Assembly: GCA_963205525.1 (NCBI GenBank)
Contig: CAUJJP010000096.1
Location: 1-10,932, forward strand
Length of the DNA stretch: 10,932 nucleotides
Direction: 5' to 3'
Source of the DNA: Pseudomonadota bacterium
GTDB lineage: Bacteria > Pseudomonadota > Gammaproteobacteria > Burkholderiales > Burkholderiaceae
Shown one piece after another: positions 5,467-10,932 of this stretch. Under the pieces are notes generated by a model. That model searched no databases. It was not told the origin of the DNA and saw only the letters and a program-made list of their open reading frames with translations. Position numbers and translations under genes: made by a program. Every line of letters begins with the position of its first letter. Position 1 is the stretch's first letter.

Positions 5467-7316
5467 GCCTGAACTCCCTCACCCATGCCGCCGCGCAGGC
5501 GGCCGCCCGCGGCGAGCTCGCCACCGCGCTGCGTGCGCCTTATCGCAGCTACCTCGCCGCCGCTGCCCTCAGCCTCGTCATCGGCGTGCTCTTGCTCGCA
5601 CCCTCGGCCTACATGTTCGAGGTCTACGGCCCGGTCGTGAACAGCCGCAGCGAAGCCACCCTGGGCTGGTACCTGCTCGCCGCCGCCGGGGTGTATGCGA
5701 TGCTGGAGCTGCTGGAGGCGGTGCGCCTGCGCCTGCTGCGCGGCGCGGCCCAGCAGGTGCACGACCGTCTGGCCACGCGCGTGCTGGAAGCCGGCTTCGC
5801 GGCCCGCCAGCACACGCGCCCTGGCGGCAACGGCCACGGGCCGGCGGATCTGAGGTCGCTGGCGGACTTCGTGGCTTCCCCGGTGGTCACGGGCCTGATG
5901 GACCTGCCGGCGGCCGTCCTCATGCTGGTGCTGCTGTTCCTGATCAACTTCTGGGTCGGCGTGCTGGCCATGGTGCTGCTGGCGGCGCTGGTGGCGGTGG
6001 GCCTGCTGCAGGAACGGCTCTCGGCCAAGCCCTGGGGCGAAGCCCAGCGCGGCAGCCAGGAGGCCCAGCTGCGCGCCGCCGAGCTGCTGCGCAATGCGCA
6101 GGTGGTGCAGGCGATGGCGATGGGCGAGGCGCTGCACAAGCGCTGGGCCGACAGCCAGGCGCGTGCCCAGCTCAGCCTGGCGCAGGCCTCCGAGCGCGCC
6201 GCCGCCATCACCACCGCCAGCCGCAGCCTGCAGCTGCTGCAGGGTTCGCTGCTGCTGGGACTGGCGGTGTGGGCCAGCCTGCGCGGCGAGCTCAACGGCG
6301 GTGCGGGGATGGCGATCGTCGCCTCCATCCTCGGCGGGCGCGCGCTGGCCCCGGTGATGCAGCTCGCCGGCCAGTGGCGCGCGCTCGGCAGCGCCCGGCT
6401 CGCCTCCACACGGCTGCAGGAACTGCTGGGCCAGGCACCGGCACAGCCGCCGGGACTGGTGCTGCCGCCGCCCAGCCAGCGCCTGATCGCCGAGGACATC
6501 GCGGTCGCCGCACCCGCCACTGGTGCCCTGCTGCTGCGTCAGGTCAAGCTGGGCTGTGCCGCGGGCCAGATGGTGGCGGTGATCGGCCCCTCCGGCGGCG
6601 GCAAGTCGACGCTGGCGCGCGCCCTGGTCGGCCTGTGGCCGACGCAGGCAGGCAAGGTGCGGCTGGACGGTGCCGACGTGGCGCTGTGGCACAAGTCGCA
6701 GCTCGGCCCGCACATCGGCTACGTGCCGCAGACGGTGGAGCTGCTGGACGGCACGCTGGCGGAGAACATCGTGCGCTTCGGCGCCACGGACGAAGAGGCG
6801 CTGGCGCGCGCGGTGGCCGATGCCGGCATTGACGCGCTCGTGGCCAGCCTGCCCGATGGCCTGCAGACCCGCGTCGGCGAGGGTGGGGTGCAGCTCTCCG
6901 GCGGCGAGCGCCAGCGCGTGGCGCTGGCGCGCGCGGTGTACGGCGACGTGCGCCTGCTGGTGCTGGACGAGCCGAATTCAAGCCTGGACCAGGAGGGCGA
7001 CCGCGCTCTGCAGGCGATGCTGCAGGCGATGAAGGAACGCGGGGCGATGATCGTCGTCATCACCCACCGACCCCAGGTGCTGGCCCTGGCCGACACCGTG
7101 ATGCTGCTCAACGCCGGTGTCACGGTGCGCTTCGGTCCGCGCGACGAGGTGCTGGCGGCGCTGAACGCACCGGCCGCGCCGGCCGCGCCAGCTGCGCCAG
7201 GTGCGCCAGGTGCGCCAGGTGCGCCAGGTGCGCCAGGTGCGCCGCGCACCGCCCCGCGCGCGCAGCCCGCGGGCGTGTCCGTCGCCGCCCTGCGTCCGGG
7301 CCCGACGCCGTCCTGA
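5463..7316 (+). CDS. Type I secretion ABC transporter (permease/ATPase), first of a tandem pair
   Basis: This 617-residue protein is an inner-membrane export ATPase of the PrtD/AprD/HasD type, which drives unfolded substrate through the T1SS channel. It has an N-terminal transmembrane domain (hydrophobic segments near 30-52, 70-88, 140-180, 255-272 and 283-300) and a C-terminal nucleotide-binding domain with Walker A GPSGGGKST (375-383), Q-loop YVPQ, signature LSGGERQR (478-485), Walker B LLVLDEP (D502, E503) and H-loop histidine H535; all are intact. There is no N-terminal C39 peptidase domain. The GTG start at 5463 overlaps the upstream TGA as GTGA, and GGAG at 5450-5453 is nine bases away, so translation is probably coupled. 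The tail from about residue 569 is an Ala/Pro/Gly repeat encoded by a 9-base tandem repeat. Confidence 0.92.
   Translation: MSLNSLTHAAAQAAARGELATALRAPYRSYLAAAALSLVIGVLLLAPSAYMFEVYGPVVNSRSEATLGWYLLAAAGVYAMLELLEAVRLRLLRGAAQQVHDRLATRVLEAGFAARQHTRPGGNGHGPADLRSLADFVASPVVTGLMDLPAAVLMLVLLFLINFWVGVLAMVLLAALVAVGLLQERLSAKPWGEAQRGSQEAQLRAAELLRNAQVVQAMAMGEALHKRWADSQARAQLSLAQASERAAAITTASRSLQLLQGSLLLGLAVWASLRGELNGGAGMAIVASILGGRALAPVMQLAGQWRALGSARLASTRLQELLGQAPAQPPGLVLPPPSQRLIAEDIAVAAPATGALLLRQVKLGCAAGQMVAVIGPSGGGKSTLARALVGLWPTQAGKVRLDGADVALWHKSQLGPHIGYVPQTVELLDGTLAENIVRFGATDEEALARAVADAGIDALVASLPDGLQTRVGEGGVQLSGGERQRVALARAVYGDVRLLVLDEPNSSLDQEGDRALQAMLQAMKERGAMIVVITHRPQVLALADTVMLLNAGVTVRFGPRDEVLAALNAPAAPAAPAAPGAPGAPGAPGAPGAPRTAPRAQPAGVSVAALRPGPTPS
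7167..7243 (+). repeat. 9-base tandem repeat coding an Ala-Pro-Gly tail
   Basis: GGTGCGCCA recurs in direct tandem, with identical copies over about 7200-7243 and older, diverged GCCGCGCCG/GCTGCGCCA units before it. In frame it codes APA and APG triplets in the C-terminal tail of the first ABC transporter (residues about 569-594). The unit is a multiple of three, so copy-number change by slippage alters tail length without shifting the frame. The near-identity of the later copies suggests recent expansion. Confidence 0.9.
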
Positions 7317-7362
7317 GCGCGCAGCGCCCGCACACCGACAAGCGCCCTCGTCGAGGAACACG

Positions 7363-9180
7363 ATGCCTGAACCGATCGCCGTCCGGCCCGCGCCGGCCCT
7401 GCAGCCCGCGCTGCCCCCGCCCAACCAGGGGCGCGGCCCGCTGGCCGCACTGATGTGGGGCTTTCGCCGCGAGCTGCTGTGGGTGCTGGCGTTCAGCGCC
7501 TTCGTCAACCTGCTGCAGCTCACCCCCACCGTCTACATGCTGCAGCTGTTCGACCGCGTCATGGGCAGCGGCAACGAGTTCACGCTGTTGACCATGACGC
7601 TGCTGCTGCTGGTCTTCGTCGCGATGCTCGCGTTCGCCGAATGGGTGCGCTCGCAGCTGCTGGTGCGCGCCGGCAACCGGCTCGACGACGCGCTGGGCGC
7701 GCGCGTCTTCCGCGCTGCCTTCCAGGCCGAGCTGCGCCAGCCGCAGCGCAGCCCGCAGCAGCCGCTCACCGATGTCGCCACGCTGCGCCAGTTCTTCACC
7801 GGCAGCGGCATGTTCGCGTTCGCCGACACGCCGTGGTCGCTGCTCTTCATCGCCGCCCTGTTCCTGATGCACCCCTGGTTCGGCTGGCTGGCGATCGCGC
7901 TGTGCATCGTGCAGGTGGTGGTGGCGCTGGTGGCGCGGCGGCTGATGCAGCGCGCGCAGGCGCAGGCGGCGCAGGCGGCGGGCGAGATCGCCCAGTACCT
8001 GCAGGCCAAGCTGCGCCGCACCGACGAGCTCAGCGCGATGGGCATGCTGCCGGCCATCACCGCGCACTGGCAGGCGCGCAGCGCCGAGGTGGCCAGACTG
8101 CAGGACCGCCAGCACCAGCTGGGCGTGCGCCTGCAGACCTTCACCAAGTGGCTGCAGTACACCCAGCAGGCGCTCATGCTGGCACTCGGCGCGCTGCTGG
8201 CCATACGCGGCGAATCCACCGTGGGCTCCATGATCGCGAGCAACGCGCTGATCGGCAACGCGGTGCGCCCGCTGGGCTTGCTCGTCAACGTCTGGCCGCA
8301 GGCCAGCGAGGCGGCGCTGGCCTGGCAGCGGCTGGACGCCGTGCTGGCGCAGGACCGCGGCGTCGACGGCCAGACCGCCGCCACGCTGCGCGGCCAGGTC
8401 ACGCTGGAGGGGGTGAGCGTGCGGGTGCCGGGACGCGAACGCCCCATCCTCGACAATGTGAGTGCAGACTTCTTGGCGGGTGAGGTGGTCGGCATCGTCG
8501 GCCCGTCCGGCGCCGGCAAGTCCACCCTGGTGCGCTGCCTGCTGGGCATCTGGCCCGGCGCCGAGGGCCGGGTGCGGGTGGACGGCTGCCCGCTGGAGGA
8601 CTGGGACCGCCGCACCCTGGGCGAGCAGATCGGCTACCTGCCGCAGGACGTGGAGCTGTTCGACGGCACGATCGCGGAGAACATCGCCCGCTTCGGCGCG
8701 GTGGACGACGCCGACGTCGTGCTGGCGGCCAAGGCGGCCGGCATCCACGAGATGGTGCTGGCGCTGCCGCAGGGCTACGACACCCCGATCGGACCCTCGG
8801 GCGCGGTGCTCTCGGGCGGCCAGCGCCAGCGCGTGGCGCTCGCACGCGCCCTGGTCACGAGGCCGCGTATCGTCGTCCTCGACGAGCCCAACGCCAACCT
8901 CGACGATGCCGGCGACGCGGCGCTGGCAAAGGCCATCTCCGCCCTGCGCGAGCGCGGCATCACGGTCTTCATGATCGTGCACCGCCAGCAACTGCTGGCG
9001 CTGGCGGACCGGCTGCTGATCATGGAGCACGGCCGCATCGCCAGCCTGGTCGCGGTTCCCAAGCCGATTGCGCGACCGGCCACCCCGGAGCCCGGCGCGG
9101 CTGCTGCCGTGGCCGCCGTGCCACCCACTGCGGCCGCTGCCAGCGGCGCCAACCCCGATACCACCCGAGACTCCGCATGA
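7363..9180 (+). CDS. Type I secretion ABC transporter (permease/ATPase), second of a tandem pair
   Basis: This 605-residue protein is again of the T1SS permease/ATPase family. ATG 7363 is chosen because GAGG (7353-7356) lies six bases before it; the frame stays open further upstream, but that part only reads through the neighbour's repeat. Transmembrane segments lie near residues 38-60, 70-90, 145-185 and 265-290. The ATPase domain carries Walker A GPSGAGKST (380-388), YLPQ Q-loop, LSGGQRQR (483-490), Walker B VVLDEP (D507, E508) and H540. Nothing catalytic is missing, so either a heterodimer with two active sites or two separate homodimers are possible. The C-terminus is an Ala/Pro-rich tail. 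It follows the first ABC gene after 46 bases and overlaps the fusion-protein gene by four bases (ATGA). Confidence 0.92.
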   Translation: MPEPIAVRPAPALQPALPPPNQGRGPLAALMWGFRRELLWVLAFSAFVNLLQLTPTVYMLQLFDRVMGSGNEFTLLTMTLLLLVFVAMLAFAEWVRSQLLVRAGNRLDDALGARVFRAAFQAELRQPQRSPQQPLTDVATLRQFFTGSGMFAFADTPWSLLFIAALFLMHPWFGWLAIALCIVQVVVALVARRLMQRAQAQAAQAAGEIAQYLQAKLRRTDELSAMGMLPAITAHWQARSAEVARLQDRQHQLGVRLQTFTKWLQYTQQALMLALGALLAIRGESTVGSMIASNALIGNAVRPLGLLVNVWPQASEAALAWQRLDAVLAQDRGVDGQTAATLRGQVTLEGVSVRVPGRERPILDNVSADFLAGEVVGIVGPSGAGKSTLVRCLLGIWPGAEGRVRVDGCPLEDWDRRTLGEQIGYLPQDVELFDGTIAENIARFGAVDDADVVLAAKAAGIHEMVLALPQGYDTPIGPSGAVLSGGQRQRVALARALVTRPRIVVLDEPNANLDDAGDAALAKAISALRERGITVFMIVHRQQLLALADRLLIMEHGRIASLVAVPKPIARPATPEPGAAAAVAAVPPTAAAASGANPDTTRDSA

Positions 9181-10541
9181 ACCAGACCGCAGCAAGCTCC
9201 CTCGTGGCCGCCACCCCGGCGCCCGAGGATGTGGACGCCAGGGAGGTCGCGCGCCTGCGCGACACCAGCCGCCCGATCCGGCTCGGCCTGTGGGTGCTGG
9301 TGGTCGGCTTCGGTCTCTTCCTGGCCTGGGCCGCCTGGGCGCCCTTGGAAGAGGGCGTGCCGGCGCCGGCCACGGTGTCCGTCGAAGGGCGCCGCACCAC
9401 CATCCAGCACGCCAGCGGCGGCGTGGTGAAGGCGGTGAAGGTACGCGACGGCGACGTGGTGGCCGCAGGCGCGGTGCTGATCGAGCTGGACGACGCGCAG
9501 ATCCGCGCCGTGCACGAGGCGGCACGCCAGAACTACCTCGCCCAGCGGGCGCTGGAGGCGCGCCTGACGGCCGAGCTGAACGGCGCGGCAGCGGTCCGCT
9601 TCGACCCCGAGCTGCTGCAGGCGCCGGAGCCGCAGGCGGCCCAGCACATGGCGGTGCAGACGCGGCTGTTCGAGGCCAGACGCGCGGCGCAGACGGCGGC
9701 GCTGGCGGCGCAGACGCAGACGATCGCCGGCCTGCAGTCGCAGTTCGACGGCCTGGGCCGGATGCTGCAGTCGCGCCTGGCCCAGCAGCAGTTGCAGTCC
9801 GACCAGCTGCAGGCCGTGCAGCGCCTGGCCGACGAGGGCTTTGCGCCGCGCAACCAGGCCTTGCAGCTCGCCCAGGCACAGGCCGAGCTGCGCACCACGA
9901 TCTCCAGCCTGCAGGCCGAGCAGCAGCGGCTGCGCAGCGCCCAGGCCGAGGCCGGGCTGCGCCGTGATGTGCTGCGCCAGGAGTTCGTGAAGGAGGTTTC
10001 CGGCCAGATGGCGGACCTGCGGCGCGAACTGCAGGCGAACCAGGAGCGCATGGTGGCCGCCAAGCTCGAGCTGCAGCGCATGGAGATCAGGGCACCCATC
10101 GCGGGCCAGGTGCTGGGGTTGGCGGTGCACAACCCGGGCGGCGTGGTCGAGCCGTCGCGGCCGCTGATGGACATCCTGCCGGTGGGCGAGGCGCTGGTGC
10201 TCAACGTCAAGCTGCCGCCGCACCTGATCGACGCCGTGCACGTGGGCCAGGAGCTGGAGGTGCGCTTCTCGGCCTTCGCCGCCAGCCCGCACTTGGTGGT
10301 GATGGGCAAGCTGGTGCAGGTCTCGGGCGACGTGCTGGTGGAGCAGACGCCGCACGGTCCGATGAGCTACTACCCGGCGCGCGCCGAGCTGACCGCCGAG
10401 GGCATGCGCGCGCTGGGCAGCCGCGTGGTGCAGCCGGGCATGGCGGCCGAGGTGCTGGTGCGCACCGGCGAGCGCTCCATGCTCGACTACATGCTCGGGC
10501 CGCTGCTGCGCCGGGTGTCCACCGCGCTGACGGAGCGCTGA
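9177..10541 (+). CDS. HlyD-family membrane fusion protein of the type I secretion system
   Basis: This 454-residue periplasmic adaptor links the inner-membrane ABC proteins to the outer-membrane channel. A short cytoplasmic N-terminus precedes one transmembrane helix (about 35-54, LGLWVLVVGFGLFLAWAAWA). The first half of the lipoyl-like domain follows (about 68-106, with IQHASGGVVKAVKVRDGDVV), then a long Gln/Ala/Leu-rich coiled coil (about 108-300), the second lipoyl half (RAPIAGQVLGLAVHNPGGVV, about 305-324), and the C-terminal beta domain ending near VVQPGMAAEVLVRTGERS. This is the PrtE/AprE/HlyD order, and the length is normal. The ATG sits in the ATGA overlap with the upstream stop and has only a weak ribosome binding site, so coupled translation is likely. 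Confidence 0.93.
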   Translation: MNQTAASSLVAATPAPEDVDAREVARLRDTSRPIRLGLWVLVVGFGLFLAWAAWAPLEEGVPAPATVSVEGRRTTIQHASGGVVKAVKVRDGDVVAAGAVLIELDDAQIRAVHEAARQNYLAQRALEARLTAELNGAAAVRFDPELLQAPEPQAAQHMAVQTRLFEARRAAQTAALAAQTQTIAGLQSQFDGLGRMLQSRLAQQQLQSDQLQAVQRLADEGFAPRNQALQLAQAQAELRTTISSLQAEQQRLRSAQAEAGLRRDVLRQEFVKEVSGQMADLRRELQANQERMVAAKLELQRMEIRAPIAGQVLGLAVHNPGGVVEPSRPLMDILPVGEALVLNVKLPPHLIDAVHVGQELEVRFSAFAASPHLVVMGKLVQVSGDVLVEQTPHGPMSYYPARAELTAEGMRALGSRVVQPGMAAEVLVRTGERSMLDYMLGPLLRRVSTALTER

Positions 10542-10543
10542 GC

Positions 10544-10932
10544 GTGCGCCGCCGCATCTTCTTGCGTCCTCATGCACTGGCCTGTGCGCTGGCCCTCCTG
10601 GGCGCGCTGCCGGCCCAGGCCCAGGGCCTGCGCCTGGGCCAGGCGCTGCAGGCGGCGCAGGCGCATGACCCGGCCTACCGCGCGGCCGGCCACCAGCGCG
10701 CCGCCGCGGCCGAGGACCTGCCGATCGCGCAGGGCCAGATGCTGCCCCAGGTGGCGCTGTCGGCCTCGGTGTCCAGCAACGCCGGCTGGCGCCGCCTGAG
10801 CAATGGCCAGAACCAGCAGATGGAGCTGCCGCTGGACTACACCAGCCCGCAGGCGACGCTGTCCGTGCGCTGGCCACTCGTCAACCTGGAAGGGCTGGCG
10901 GCGCTGGACCAGGCGCGGGCACAGGACGAGCT
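10544..10932 (+). CDS. TolC-family outer-membrane channel of the type I secretion system (3' end outside window)
   Basis: A GTG start at 10544 lies eight bases after GGAG (10532-10535) and two bases after the previous stop. It opens a frame that runs off the right edge with about 129 residues. The N-terminus is a signal peptide: MRRRIFLRPHA, a hydrophobic core ALACALALLGALP and a probable cleavage after AQA. The mature part starts LRLGQALQAAQAHDPAYRAA, the usual opening of TolC-type proteins (L..A...A...dP.y.aA), followed by PIAQGQMLPQVALSAS, the family's G..LP.v pattern. It should supply the outer-membrane exit duct of the exporter. The start codon is somewhat uncertain because it is GTG, but the signal peptide supports this frame. 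Confidence 0.9.
   Translation, partial: MRRRIFLRPHALACALALLGALPAQAQGLRLGQALQAAQAHDPAYRAAGHQRAAAAEDLPIAQGQMLPQVALSASVSSNAGWRRLSNGQNQQMELPLDYTSPQATLSVRWPLVNLEGLAALDQARAQDE

Noticed and set aside
4860..6713. A 617-codon - strand frame over the TnpB-derived gene and the first ABC gene
   Set aside because: It is antisense to clear transporter motifs, and its product is rich in Gln/His/Arg without recognisable domains.
7200..7243. A CRISPR or iteron array in the 9-base repeat
   Set aside because: The units are contiguous without spacers and lie in frame inside the ABC transporter gene, so it is a coding minisatellite.
7201..7362. An upstream extension of the second ABC transporter starting inside the tandem repeat
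   Set aside because: The added residues only read the 9-base repeat and the end of the first ABC gene out of frame. The ATG at 7363 has a good ribosome binding site and gives a family-typical length.
7120..9879. A 919-codon - strand frame over the ABC and fusion-protein genes
   Set aside because: It is a shadow of three genes with intact motifs on the + strand; its composition is low-complexity.

Overview
The window is about 11 kb of very GC-rich DNA. The coding density, codon use and protein families fit a betaproteobacterium, probably of the order Burkholderiales; this placement is inferred from composition and gene style, not from a marker gene. It holds a surface-protein export locus: a large RTX/S-layer-like protein followed by the genes of a type I secretion system (T1SS).

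Layout, all real genes on the + strand: (1) 3-449, the C-terminal end of a probable outer-membrane beta-barrel protein. (2) 450-868, a regulatory intergenic region with a perfect TGTGA-N6-TCACA (CRP-type) site and an imperfect palindrome just before the next gene. (3) 869-4192, a 1107-residue RTX/S-layer-like protein with GxGxD calcium-binding motifs and a C-terminal T1SS-type signal ending in DNFA. (4) 4193-4527, an intergenic region with two strong hairpins, the second a textbook rho-independent terminator. (5) 4528-5466, a 312-residue protein whose first ~205 residues have the layout of the N-terminal half of a TnpB (IS200/IS605 OrfB) protein, ending at a degenerate RuvC-I strand. The rest of the nuclease is missing and is replaced by a low-complexity tail read through a cluster of inverted repeats. 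(6) 5463-7316 and 7363-9180, two type I secretion ABC transporters. (7) 9177-10541, an HlyD-type membrane fusion protein. (8) 10544 to the window end, the N-terminus of a TolC-type outer-membrane channel.

How the parts fit: the two ABC proteins, the fusion protein and the TolC protein should form an envelope-spanning exporter. Its likely substrate is the RTX protein encoded upstream. The substrate gene has its own terminator, so it can be expressed far above the exporter. The TnpB-derived gene starts on a TATAAT box placed for a leaderless transcript and overlaps the first ABC gene by four bases, so it looks like the first gene of the exporter operon.

The most unusual item is this nuclease-less TnpB relative between an S-layer-like gene and its exporter, next to a run of stem-loops. 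It may be a domesticated RNA-binding or RNA-guided regulator of the surface layer, or only a decaying transposon remnant. The sequence alone cannot decide between these.
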